Positions 5,090 to 12,048 of a stretch of 12,048 nt of DNA are shown here, in pieces. This DNA is from a bacterium HR32. GTDB taxonomy: Bacteria; Sysuimicrobiota; Sysuimicrobiia; Sysuimicrobiales; Sysuimicrobiaceae. The notes under the pieces were generated by a model, which saw only the letters and a program-made list of their open reading frames with translations, ran no database searches and had not been told where the DNA came from. A program made the translations under genes and the position numbers. Location of the stretch: positions 1-12,048 of the forward strand of contig BEII01000017.1 of the NCBI GenBank assembly GCA_002898935.1. Reading direction: 5' to 3'. Positions within the stretch are counted from its first letter, which is position 1. Each line of letters starts with the position of its first letter.

Positions 5090-6591
5090 GTCCGTGCCCC
5101 CGCCTGCGGCAGGCGGACCCGCGGCCGGCCTCGGGCGCGTTGATGCCCAGCCAGCACCCGCGCCGCGGCGCGTACGCTGTACGGGTCGGGGCTACTGGTC
5201 GCCACGTACGTGTCCACGTGCGGCAGGCCTGCCAGTTCGTAGGGGCTGCCGAGGCCCACCACCACCAGCCGCGGGCCGAAGCGGTGGGCGAGATCCCTCA
5301 AGACCTGACTATGGCCTCCCTTCCACGCCAGGCTCGCCACCACCACCTGTTCCCAGTTCAAGTCCGGGAGCGACGCCGAGGGGCATTCCTCCACCGGACC
5401 CCAGCACGCCTCGAGCGCCCTTGCCAGGGAAGCGCGCTCCCCGTACGGGTTGAGCTCCCAGCCCAGGTGGATCACCGCGGTGTGGCCGGGACGCAGCGGG
5501 AGCCGGCCCGCGCGGTCCCGGAGGACCGCCACCGCCGCTTCCGCCACCTGCGTGGCGAGCCCCGCGTGGGCCTGCCAAGGCGGGCGAGACGTCCGGCTGA
5601 GCGCGTCCTTGAGGGCCAGCACCCGGGCGAGCGAGCGTGCGAGCGCGCTCGGCTTCAGGTCGCCAGCGCGGGAGGCGTCCCACGACCGGCACAACATCTC
5701 CCACTGCGCCCGCTCGCCCCCGCAGGCCAGCACCACGTCTGCACCTGCACGCAGCGCCTCCACCGCGCTCGCCGGCCCCCAGGCGTCCCACACCGCCCGC
5801 ATGGCCAGGGAGTCGGTGAACACCACGCCAGAGAAGTCGAGCTCCCCGCGCAGCAGCTCGCCCAGCACGCGGGGCGACAGGCTTGCGGGCCGCGCCGCGT
5901 CGAGCGCCGGGTACAGGACGTGCGCCACCATCACCGCGGGCGCGCCAGCCTGAAAGGCGGCGCGGAACGGGCTCAGGGCGTGCCGTTCCAGCCACGGGCG
6001 GCGGCGCCGCACCACGGGAAGCGATTCGTGGGAGTCCACGTCTGTGTCCCCGTGCCCGGGGAAGTGCTTGGGGACCGCCACCACGCCCGCGGCGGCGAGG
6101 CCGCGGACGAACCGCGCGCCGAACTCCGCCACCACGGACGCGCGGTCGGAAAACGCCCGCGGGCCCACGATGGGGTTCCGGGGCTCGGTGAGCACGTCCA
6201 GCACCGGCGCCAGGTTGACCCGGATGCCGACCGCGGCCAGCTCCTCCGCCTGCGCGTGTGCGACCGCCTCGGCCCACTCCGGCCGGCCCGCAGCGCCCAG
6301 CGCCATGGCGCCCGGGAAAGGCGTGAACCCCTCCACCAACCGGCTCACCACGCCGCCCTCCTGGTCCACGCAGATCAGCGGAGGCGGTAGCCCGCAGTCC
6401 TCCGCCAGCGCTTCCAAATCTGAGGTCAGGGACGCGACCTGCGCCGGGTCGCGCAGGTTCTCGGCGAACAGGACCACGCCTCCCACCCGGCCCTCGCGGA
6501 ACAACCGCTCCACGGCCGGACCCACGCTGGCCCCGCGGAAGTCCACGACGAAGTGCTGGCCGATCTGGTCCTGGAGTGTAGCCCCTCTCAC
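5086..6591 (-). CDS. nagZ: Beta-N-acetylhexosaminidase, glycoside hydrolase family 3 (NagZ)
   Basis: 501 aa. GH3 NagZ enzymes release terminal beta-GlcNAc from muropeptides and wall fragments. The barrel domain (about 1-340) has LICVDQEGGVVSRL (72-85), the KHFPGHGDT signature (175-183), the DSH dyad Asp186/His188 that serves as acid/base in NagZ, and the nucleophile Asp260 in VVFTDSLAM. A second alpha/beta domain follows (about 345-501), ending with VVVGLGSPYELAGLP and TYVATSSPDPYSVRAAARVL, as in two-domain Gram-positive NagZ such as B. subtilis YbbD. No signal peptide or lipobox is seen, so it should act in the cytoplasm on imported fragments, unlike lipoprotein YbbD. The GTG at 6591 is chosen: it overlaps the upstream adh stop as GTGA, and similarity begins at QDQIGQHFVVDF. 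GTG 6594 is an alternative. The stop overlaps nagA. Confidence 0.95.
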   Translation of the reverse strand: MRGATLQDQIGQHFVVDFRGASVGPAVERLFREGRVGGVVLFAENLRDPAQVASLTSDLEALAEDCGLPPPLICVDQEGGVVSRLVEGFTPFPGAMALGAAGRPEWAEAVAHAQAEELAAVGIRVNLAPVLDVLTEPRNPIVGPRAFSDRASVVAEFGARFVRGLAAAGVVAVPKHFPGHGDTDVDSHESLPVVRRRRPWLERHALSPFRAAFQAGAPAVMVAHVLYPALDAARPASLSPRVLGELLRGELDFSGVVFTDSLAMRAVWDAWGPASAVEALRAGADVVLACGGERAQWEMLCRSWDASRAGDLKPSALARSLARVLALKDALSRTSRPPWQAHAGLATQVAEAAVAVLRDRAGRLPLRPGHTAVIHLGWELNPYGERASLARALEACWGPVEECPSASLPDLNWEQVVVASLAWKGGHSQVLRDLAHRFGPRLVVVGLGSPYELAGLPHVDTYVATSSPDPYSVRAAARVLAGHQRARGRPRVRLPQAGART

Positions 6592-7643
6592 CACCGCGCA
6601 ACGACGCAGAACCCAGAGGTCTCGAACGCGCTCATACCCTCGAGGACGCGGTTCACCTCTTCCAAGGCCACGGTCTGCGCGACCAGCCGGCGGGGGTTCA
6701 GACGGCCGGAAGCCACCAACCCCAGCAGGCCCGGGAACGCCCATCCCGGGCAGCCCGCGCTCCCGAGCCAGCTCAGTTCCAGCAGCACCATGCGGTCCAG
6801 CGGCAGGGAGACCCTGCCCTGGTCCTCGCGGCCCGTGAGGCCCACCTGTACCACGCGGCCCCCGCGGCGGACGGAACGCACCGCCTGCTCGGCGGTCTGC
6901 GCCAGGCCCAGGGCTTCCACGGCCACGTGCGCGCCCTGTCCGTCTGTGAGCTCGCGGACGCGGCGCACGGGGTCCTCTGACCCGGCGTCCACCACGGCCT
7001 CGGCGCCTTCCTCCAAAGCGCGGTGCAGGGCTGCGGCCCGCACGTCCACCGCCACCACGCGGCCGCCCACCGCAGACGCCACCTGCACCGCAGACAGCCC
7101 GACCCCTCCGGCTCCGAACACAGCCACCCACTCCCCAGGACGCAGCGCGGCCCGGTTCACCACCGCGTGGTAGGCGGTGGTGTACCGGCACCCGAGGCTG
7201 GCGGCGGTCACGAAGTCCACACCGTCCGGCAGCCTCACCAGGTTGGTGTCCGCGACAGGCACCCGCACCCACCGGGCGAAGGCACCGTCCAGGTCCACAC
7301 CCAGGACCCCGCGCTGCGCGCACAGGTTTGACCGCCCGGACTTGCACAGCTCGCACCGGCCGCAGGCCACGCGGAACGGAGTGGTCACCCGGTCTCCGGG
7401 TCGGTACAGTTCCACCGCCTCACCCACCGCCTCCACCACCCCGGCGAACTCGTGCCCGAGCACCCGCGGGAGCTTCGGCCGGACACCCACCCAAGCCCAG
7501 TCCCCGCGCCACACGTGCCAGTCGCTGCGGCACACCCCGCAGGCCTCCACGCGCACCACGGCGTCGTGCGGCCCGGGCTGCGGCTCGGGGACGTCGCGTA
7601 CGTCCAGCGGGGCGTTGAACTCCACCAGCAACGCGGCCTTCAC
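6588..7643 (-). CDS. Zinc-dependent alcohol dehydrogenase, MDR superfamily
   Basis: 351 aa, typical of the medium-chain dehydrogenase/reductase family. The GroES-like domain carries the catalytic zinc ligands Cys38 (ACGVCRSDWH), His64/Glu65 (LGHEFAG) and Cys152 (SLGCRYTTAYHAV). Ser40 and His43 form the expected proton relay. Four structural-zinc cysteines are present (94, 97, 100, 108 in CGRCELCKSGRSNLC). The Rossmann domain starts with VFGAGGVGLSAVQVA (175-189), and an acidic residue at the end of the second strand (VVAVDVRA) suggests NAD over NADP. The substrate cannot be read from sequence. Placed between pxpBC and nagZ, it could act on an aldehyde or polyol from sugar or amino-acid salvage, but that is a guess from context. 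GTG 7643 is preferred because GGGGAGG lies 5 nt upstream; GTG 7649 is in frame. The stop overlaps the nagZ start by 4 bp. Confidence 0.93.
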   Translation of the reverse strand: MKAALLVEFNAPLDVRDVPEPQPGPHDAVVRVEACGVCRSDWHVWRGDWAWVGVRPKLPRVLGHEFAGVVEAVGEAVELYRPGDRVTTPFRVACGRCELCKSGRSNLCAQRGVLGVDLDGAFARWVRVPVADTNLVRLPDGVDFVTAASLGCRYTTAYHAVVNRAALRPGEWVAVFGAGGVGLSAVQVASAVGGRVVAVDVRAAALHRALEEGAEAVVDAGSEDPVRRVRELTDGQGAHVAVEALGLAQTAEQAVRSVRRGGRVVQVGLTGREDQGRVSLPLDRMVLLELSWLGSAGCPGWAFPGLLGLVASGRLNPRRLVAQTVALEEVNRVLEGMSAFETSGFCVVARW

Positions 7644-7701
7644 CGCCACCTCCCCTTCCCCCGTGAGGGTACCGGCCCCCGCCTCGGTGCGCCAGCCGTC
7701 T

Positions 7702-9216
7702 TCACGCCAGCACGAACCGCACCGGTTCCCCGGGGCGCTTCTGCGCGAGCCGCGGGAGGTCTTCCTCCAGCACCACCGCCAGCACCGGGTAACCGCCCGC
7801 AGTCGGCCCGTCGGGCATGAGCACAATGGGTTGTCCGGAAGGCGGCACCTGGACCGCGCCGACGGCCATCCCCTCCGACAGGATCTCTCCGGCGCCCGCG
7901 TGCCCGATGGCGGGGCCCTGGAGTCGGTAACCTGAGCGGTCGCTGCGCGCGCTCACCACGTACTGCGCACCCAGAAGGTGTTCCAGCGCACCCGGGGGAA
8001 ACGCGTGCGGGTGCGGTCCGGGCAGAACCCGTACCGGCCCTTCGGCCACCTGGCACCCGCGGGCCGGCACTCCGCCCACAGGCCGACCCTGGCGGAGCAC
8101 GTCGCCGCGTCGCAACGGGCGCCCTCCCAGCCCCGACGGCACGTGCGTGCTGCGGCTTCCGAGCACCGGACTCCTCCCGACCCCGCCCCCCAACGCCAGG
8201 TACGCCCACGCTCCCGCCCGGGGCGCACGGAATCGCAACACCTGGCCCCGCCGCAGCCGCACCGCCGCACCGTTCGGGACTGGCCGGCCGTCCACCTCGG
8301 CTCCGAAGTCCGCACCGAAGAGCGCCACCTCAACGTCCACCAGCGCCTCCAACGTCGGTGCCGGCCAGGTGAACTCCAGGCCCGCGCACTCCGGCGGGTT
8401 GCCGACGCAGGCGTTGGCGGCCTCCAGCGCCCGGGGGTCCATGGCACCCGACGGAGGTACCCCGTAGCGCCGGTATCCTGACCTCCCGAGGTCCTGGACC
8501 GTGGAGAGGAGGCCGCCGTCCAACACGGCCAGGGCCGGGGTGCCGTCGGAGTCTTCCGCCGTGCTCGCCACCGGGACTTCCCAGTCGGCACGCTCCACGG
8601 GCACGAACCGGACGCGGTCGCCGACCTCGAAGCGCGCAGGCGGCTGGCGGCTCGGGTCGAACAACTGGAGAGGGGTGCGGCCGAGGATGCGCCAGCCGCC
8701 CGGAGTACTCGAAGGGTAGATTCCGGTCTGCCGCCCGGCCACCGCCACCGACCCGGCCGGTACCCTGGGCCTGGGCTGCGGCAGCCTCGGCACGGCGATG
8801 GCCTCCGGCACGCTCCCCATGTAGGGGAAACCCGGCGAAAAACCCAGCATGTACACGAGGTACTCCACCCCTGCGTGCAGACGCACCGCCTCCGCCTCGG
8901 AGATCCCGGCCCAGCGCGCCACCTCTGGCAGGTCAGGGCCGAACTCCCCGCCGTACACCACGGGGACCTCGTGCAGGCGCCCCTCCGGCAGCGCCGAAGG
9001 CTGCGGCTCGGTGAGCCACGCACGGACCTGCTCTCCGCTGACCTCCTCGGGGTCGTAGAACACCAGGAGCGAGGCGTACGCGGGAAGTGTCTCCCGCACA
9101 CCGGGGCGTTTGCGCACGTGTCGGTCCATGGCGAGCACCTTCCCCAGCAGGGCCGGGTCGAGACCGGTACCGACCCGTGCGAGGAGCGCGCGGCGGCCGA
9201 AGGGCAAGATTTCCAA
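7702..9216 (-). CDS. pxpBC: Fused 5-oxoprolinase subunits B and C (PxpB-PxpC; KipI-KipA)
   Basis: 504 aa, a natural fusion of two proteins usually made from adjacent genes. The KipI/PxpB half (about 1-210) shows FGRRALLARVG, HEVPVVYGGEFGPDL (82-95), EYLVYMLGFSPGFPYMG (118-134), PRPRVPAGSVAVAGRQTG (148-165) and PSSTPGGWRILGRTPL (168-183). After a linker of about 15 residues, the KipA/PxpC half starts at LDGGLLSTVQDLGRSGYRRY (232-251) and continues with VPPSGAMDPRALEAAN, YLALGGGVGRSPVLGSRST, SDRSGYRLQGP and PDGPTAGGYPVLAVV near the end. With PxpA (LamB/YcsF family), these subunits cleave 5-oxoproline (pyroglutamate) to glutamate using ATP. No pxpA lies in the window. In B. subtilis the KipI half inhibits kinase KinA, but that is lineage-specific. 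The start is a TTG behind a GGGGGAG site with tight spacing. 134 bp separate it from alr and 58 bp from adh. Confidence 0.94.
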   Translation of the reverse strand: MEILPFGRRALLARVGTGLDPALLGKVLAMDRHVRKRPGVRETLPAYASLLVFYDPEEVSGEQVRAWLTEPQPSALPEGRLHEVPVVYGGEFGPDLPEVARWAGISEAEAVRLHAGVEYLVYMLGFSPGFPYMGSVPEAIAVPRLPQPRPRVPAGSVAVAGRQTGIYPSSTPGGWRILGRTPLQLFDPSRQPPARFEVGDRVRFVPVERADWEVPVASTAEDSDGTPALAVLDGGLLSTVQDLGRSGYRRYGVPPSGAMDPRALEAANACVGNPPECAGLEFTWPAPTLEALVDVEVALFGADFGAEVDGRPVPNGAAVRLRRGQVLRFRAPRAGAWAYLALGGGVGRSPVLGSRSTHVPSGLGGRPLRRGDVLRQGRPVGGVPARGCQVAEGPVRVLPGPHPHAFPPGALEHLLGAQYVVSARSDRSGYRLQGPAIGHAGAGEILSEGMAVGAVQVPPSGQPIVLMPDGPTAGGYPVLAVVLEEDLPRLAQKRPGEPVRFVLA

Positions 9217-9320
9217 GGCTCCCCCTCATACACAGGTCGCGCGGTGCAGCAGGGACACGGCCCGGCCCACGCCCAGGCGCTCGTCCCGGAAGGACCCTGG
9301 AGTCAGGGGGACCGGGGCCT

Positions 9321-9343
9321 CAAGAATCGCGGAGCGATTCTTG
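9321..9343. repeat. Perfect 10-bp hairpin just after alr
   Basis: CAAGAATCGC (9321-9330), GGA, GCGATTCTTG (9334-9343): a flawless palindrome with a 3-nt loop, starting 7 nt past the alr stop when read on the minus strand. Its A/T content differs from the surroundings. No U run follows on either strand, so it is not a textbook intrinsic terminator. It may be a 3'-end stabiliser, an incomplete terminator separating nnr-alr from pxpBC, or a protein-binding palindrome. The rest of the 134-bp gap shows no convincing promoter. Confidence 0.55.
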
Positions 9344-9350
9344 GGGTGGT

Positions 9351-10448
9351 CTAGGGTGGGCCGTCGCCCAGGTACACGCGCGGCAACCGCGCGCCCAGGC
9401 GCGTCACCACCTCGTACGGAATCGTGCCGCAGATGCCTGCCAGCTCCTCCGCGGGCACGTGGGGCCCTACCAGCTCCACCTCGTCCCCCTCCTCCACCTG
9501 CACGTCGCCTGCGTCCAGCATCGCGAAGTCCATGCACACCACTCCGGCGTAGCGCACCCGGGAGCCGCGGACCCAAGCCCACCCGCGTTCCCACACAGCC
9601 CGGGGCAGGCCGTCGCCGTAGCCCACGGGTACCGTGACCACATTGGTCGCAGCCGCTGTGCGGTACCGGGCCCCGTAGCTGACCGCTGTCCCTGCGGGGA
9701 CGCGCCGCACGCGCACCGCGCGCGCCACGACCCTGAGGGCCGGCCGCAGGCCAGGAGCCGCCGCGGCGGGGCGAAGGCCGTAGAGGGCCAGGCCCACCCG
9801 TACCAGGTCTAGGTGGCTGTCTGGCAGCGCGAACGTAGCCGCGCTGTTGGCCGCGTGCACGAAGGGCGGGTGGTGGCCGCGGGCCCGGAGCCGCTCCACC
9901 ACGTCCAGGAAGGTCCGCAACTGCGCCTGGGCGAAGTGCAGGTCGCTGTCCGCGGTGGCAAAGTGCGTGTAGATCCCCTCCAGGTGCAGGCCCGGGGTGG
10001 AGGCGACCCGGTCCGCCACCTCCAGGCACTCCTCGGGGCCGAACCCCACCCGCGTCATCCCCGTGTCCACCTTCAGGTGCACCGCCACCCCCACAGGGGA
10101 CAGGGCCCCGGCCCGCTCCACCGCCCGAAGGCTCAGCGCGGAGAAGACGCTGAACGACACCCGCTGTGGAGCCCCCAACGCTACCGCCTCCGCGGGGCTG
10201 TAGCCGAACACGAGGACCGGGACGTCCAGCCCGGCCCGCCGCAGCTCCACCGCCTCCTCTGGCCGCGCCACCCCCAGCCACGCGGCGCCGGCTTGCACTG
10301 CCGCGCGCGCCACGGGGACCGCGCCGTGGCCGTAGCCGTCCGCCTTCACCACGGCCATCAGCTGGGCCCCGCGGCGCAGCACCCCGCGCACGGTGCGCAC
10401 GTTGTGGCGGACCGCCTCAAGGTCCACCTCAACCCAGGCTGGCTGCAT
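9351..10448 (-). CDS. alr: Alanine racemase (PLP-dependent)
   Basis: 365 aa, normal length. It interconverts L- and D-alanine in the cytoplasm for peptidoglycan synthesis. The N-terminal PLP barrel starts WVEVDLEAVRHNV (5-17), with the Schiff-base Lys35 in AVVKADGYGHGAV. It continues with HLKVDTGMTRVGF (124-136), which holds the phosphate/substrate-region Arg133, then GIYTHFATAD (158-167), and HAANSAATF with RVGLALYG (217-224). The C-terminal domain supplies catalytic Tyr258 in AVSYGARYRT and the CMDFAMLD motif (305-312). SYGARY in place of the more usual SYGRTF is a mild variation. ATG 10448 matches the usual N-terminus; it overlaps the end of nnr by 20 bp in another frame and lacks a strong ribosome site, so translational coupling is likely. 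The nnr-alr order is common in Gram-positive bacteria. Confidence 0.96.
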   Translation of the reverse strand: MQPAWVEVDLEAVRHNVRTVRGVLRRGAQLMAVVKADGYGHGAVPVARAAVQAGAAWLGVARPEEAVELRRAGLDVPVLVFGYSPAEAVALGAPQRVSFSVFSALSLRAVERAGALSPVGVAVHLKVDTGMTRVGFGPEECLEVADRVASTPGLHLEGIYTHFATADSDLHFAQAQLRTFLDVVERLRARGHHPPFVHAANSAATFALPDSHLDLVRVGLALYGLRPAAAAPGLRPALRVVARAVRVRRVPAGTAVSYGARYRTAAATNVVTVPVGYGDGLPRAVWERGWAWVRGSRVRYAGVVCMDFAMLDAGDVQVEEGDEVELVGPHVPAEELAGICGTIPYEVVTRLGARLPRVYLGDGPP

Positions 10449-12021
10449 GCAGATACGCGAAGGGTTCCTTGCCGCGTCCGGCTCGGACTCGCTGCATGGC
10501 CTCCGGCAGCCGCTCCGCCACGTCGTGCGCCAGCAGGCCACGGTCGCCGAGGGTCTCGGCCAACAAGTCCGCCGCCAGGCCGTGCAGGTAAGCTGCGACC
10601 CACGCGGCCTCGAAAGGCACGAGCCCTTGGGCGATGAGCGCGGCCACCACACCCGTGAGCACGTCGCCCATCCCCCCGGAGGCCATGCCGGGGTTGCCGG
10701 TAGGGTTCACCACGAGACGTCCGTCCGGCGCAGCCACCAGCGTGCGTGCGCCCTTCAGCAGCGTCACAGCACCTGTGAGGCGAGCGGCGGACCGGGCCAC
10801 CTCCAACCGGCTGCGCTGCACATCCGCGGTGGGGATCCCCAGCAGCCGCCCCAGCTCTCCGGGGTGTGGGGTTGTCACCACCGGTGCCGCGGCCTCCCGC
10901 AGCAGCGCGTGGTGGCCGCGAAGGACGTTCAGGGCGTCTGCGTCCAGCACCAGGGGCCGGTCGCACTTGCGCACGACGCCTGTCACCACCTGGGCCACCC
11001 CCTCCGTGGTGCCGAGACCCGGCCCCAGGGCCACCACGTCCGCGTCCTGCGCGTACTCCAGAACCCCCTGGAGCGCCGAGCTGTCGAGGGCTCCGTCGCG
11101 TTCAGGCAGCGCCACCGGCATGTACTCCAGCGCCGCCGCGGCCACCGCGGGGAAGATGCCCGCGGGGACCGCGAGCCGCACCAACCCGGCACCGGACCGC
11201 AGGGCGCCGAGGGCGGCCAGTTTCGGAGCGCCCGAAAAGCGAGCGGAGCCTGCGACCAACAACACCCGGCCGTACGTGCCCTTGTGGGCCTCGGGGGCGC
11301 GGGGCGGGAGCCTGCGGGCGACCTGGGCGGCGGTGGCGACCTCCGTGGGCAGCGGCACGTCCATCACCAGCTTACGCGGGATCCCGAGGTCCGCCACCAC
11401 GACCTCTCCCGCGTAGGCGGCGCCCGGGTACACCAACAGCCCCACCTTCGGGAGCGCCATGGTCACCGTCACGTGCGCCCGCACGCACGGCCCTTCCACG
11501 CGGCCGGTGTCGGCGTCCAGGCCCGAGGGCACGTCCACGGCCACCACGGGCAGGCGGCTCTCGTTGACGGCCTCGATGGCGCGGGCCGAAAGCCCCATGG
11601 CCGAGCCGCGGAAACCCGTACCGAAGATGGCGTCCACCAGGACGTCCGCGCCGTGGCCGATGGCGCGCACCGCGGTGTCCACCGCGCCCACCACGTTGTC
11701 CACCTCCACCCCCGCGGCCCGCAGCGCCCGCAGGTTCGTGGCCGCGTCCCCCTGGGGATCCTGGTCGCGGGCCAGCAGGTACACGCGAACCCCCAGGCCG
11801 GCGTTCGCGAGGTGCCGGGCGGCGCACAGGCCGTCGCCGCCGTTGTTGCCCTTCCCGCACACCACCGCCACCCGGTCGCCGCCGCGCTCCCGCAAGAGGC
11901 GCCCGGTCACCTGCGCCACCGCGCGGCCTGCGTGCCCCATGAGCAGCAAGGTGGGTAGCCCCGCCTCCTCCGCGGCGCGCCGCTCGATCTCCCGCATCTG
12001 CTCGGAGTTCGGCAGCCTCAC
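10429..12021 (-). CDS. nnr: Bifunctional NAD(P)H-hydrate epimerase / ADP-dependent NAD(P)H-hydrate dehydratase
   Basis: 530 aa, full length for the fused form. It repairs hydrated NADH/NADPH: the N-terminal YjeF domain epimerises R to S hydrates and the C-terminal ribokinase-like domain dehydrates the S form with ADP. The epimerase half has VAVVCGKGNNGGDGLCAARH (51-70), DAIFGTGFRG (130-139), VAVDVPSGLDADTG (160-173) and ALPKVGLLVYPG (189-200). The dehydratase half has HKGTYGRVLLVAGS (246-259), GALRSGAGLVRLA (272-284), ALGPGLG (331-337), TPHPGELGRLLG (384-395) and NPGMASGGMGDVLTG (443-457), with catalytic Asp453. GTG 12021 is supported by GGAGG 7 nt upstream and overlaps the preceding stop as GTGA. 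The 3' end overlaps alr by 20 bp. Confidence 0.97.
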   Translation of the reverse strand: MRLPNSEQMREIERRAAEEAGLPTLLLMGHAGRAVAQVTGRLLRERGGDRVAVVCGKGNNGGDGLCAARHLANAGLGVRVYLLARDQDPQGDAATNLRALRAAGVEVDNVVGAVDTAVRAIGHGADVLVDAIFGTGFRGSAMGLSARAIEAVNESRLPVVAVDVPSGLDADTGRVEGPCVRAHVTVTMALPKVGLLVYPGAAYAGEVVVADLGIPRKLVMDVPLPTEVATAAQVARRLPPRAPEAHKGTYGRVLLVAGSARFSGAPKLAALGALRSGAGLVRLAVPAGIFPAVAAAALEYMPVALPERDGALDSSALQGVLEYAQDADVVALGPGLGTTEGVAQVVTGVVRKCDRPLVLDADALNVLRGHHALLREAAAPVVTTPHPGELGRLLGIPTADVQRSRLEVARSAARLTGAVTLLKGARTLVAAPDGRLVVNPTGNPGMASGGMGDVLTGVVAALIAQGLVPFEAAWVAAYLHGLAADLLAETLGDRGLLAHDVAERLPEAMQRVRAGRGKEPFAYLHAASLG

Positions 12022-12048
12022 CGCCCGGCCTCCGCCACCGCCACCGCC
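12018..12048 (-). CDS. C-terminal end of an upstream gene, possibly holo-ACP synthase
   Basis: Only about nine codons are visible: AVAVAEAGR then TGA (12020-12018), which overlaps the nnr GTG in the same GTGA arrangement seen twice more in this window. AcpS proteins often end with a strand like EYAVAVAVAE, and acpS directly before nnr is a common order in Gram-positive and related bacteria. Far too short to assign on its own; the identity is inferred from context. Confidence 0.45.
   Translation of the reverse strand, partial: AVAVAEAGR

Noticed and set aside
6592..7356. 255-residue N-terminal extension of nagZ
   Set aside because: It overlaps adh in another frame, is Gly/Arg/Pro-rich, and shows no similarity; the NagZ fold begins at 6591.
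9226..9320. Minus-strand frame ending RDERLGVGRAVSLLHRATCV in the alr-pxpBC gap
   Set aside because: No start codon with a ribosome site; it is only open because it continues as an out-of-frame shadow of alr. No family recognised.
9217..9320. T-box or other riboswitch leader before pxpBC
   Set aside because: No T-box core sequence, specifier loop or terminator with a U run could be found; only small GC-rich stems.
1..12048. Insertion sequences, phage genes, CRISPR arrays, tRNA or rRNA genes
   Set aside because: No transposase, integrase, regularly spaced repeats, or RNA-gene signatures seen on either strand.

Overview
This is a GC-rich (about 70%) bacterial chromosomal window in which every protein gene I can support lies on the minus strand. 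Only one of the eight visible start codons of complete genes is ATG (six GTG, one TTG), and genes are packed tightly with several 4-base GTGA stop/start overlaps. A DNA ligase of the archaeal/ATP-dependent type sits alongside clearly bacterial cell-wall genes (alr, nagZ) and a class-I cyclic-di-GMP riboswitch. This mix is compatible with a high-GC, possibly thermophilic, deep-branching Gram-positive (Symbiobacteriia/Thermaerobacter/Limnochordia-like Bacillota) or a neighbouring candidate phylum. That taxonomic guess is inference; no rRNA or other marker is present.

Right block (about 12048 down to 3091, minus strand): the last codons of a gene that may be acpS, then nnr (bifunctional NAD(P)HX repair), alr (alanine racemase), a 134-bp gap holding a perfect 10-bp hairpin, a fused pxpB-pxpC (5-oxoprolinase subunits), a zinc-dependent alcohol dehydrogenase, nagZ (beta-N-acetylhexosaminidase), nagA (GlcNAc-6-phosphate deacetylase), and last a truncated, catalytically crippled UDP-glucose-dehydrogenase-like gene. 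acpS/nnr, adh/nagZ and nagZ/nagA are joined by GTGA overlaps and nnr/alr by a 20-bp overlap, so most of the block reads as one or two operons. The theme is cell-wall building and recycling (D-alanine supply, muropeptide and amino-sugar salvage, pyroglutamate hydrolysis) plus cofactor repair.

Centre (2557-3090): a gene-free stretch of 534 bp that is the most interesting part. On the plus strand it holds a near-consensus sigma70-type promoter (TTGACA, 17 bp, TATGCT), a complete c-di-GMP-I (GEMM-I) riboswitch aptamer, and an intrinsic terminator with a U run, in the correct order. No plus-strand gene follows: the next thing downstream is the 3' end of the opposing dehydrogenase-like gene. It is therefore an apparently orphan c-di-GMP switch, whose read-through RNA would be antisense to the right block.

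Left block (2556 down to 1): an ATP-dependent DNA ligase followed 14 bp later by an NfeD1b-type membrane serine protease that runs off the left edge.
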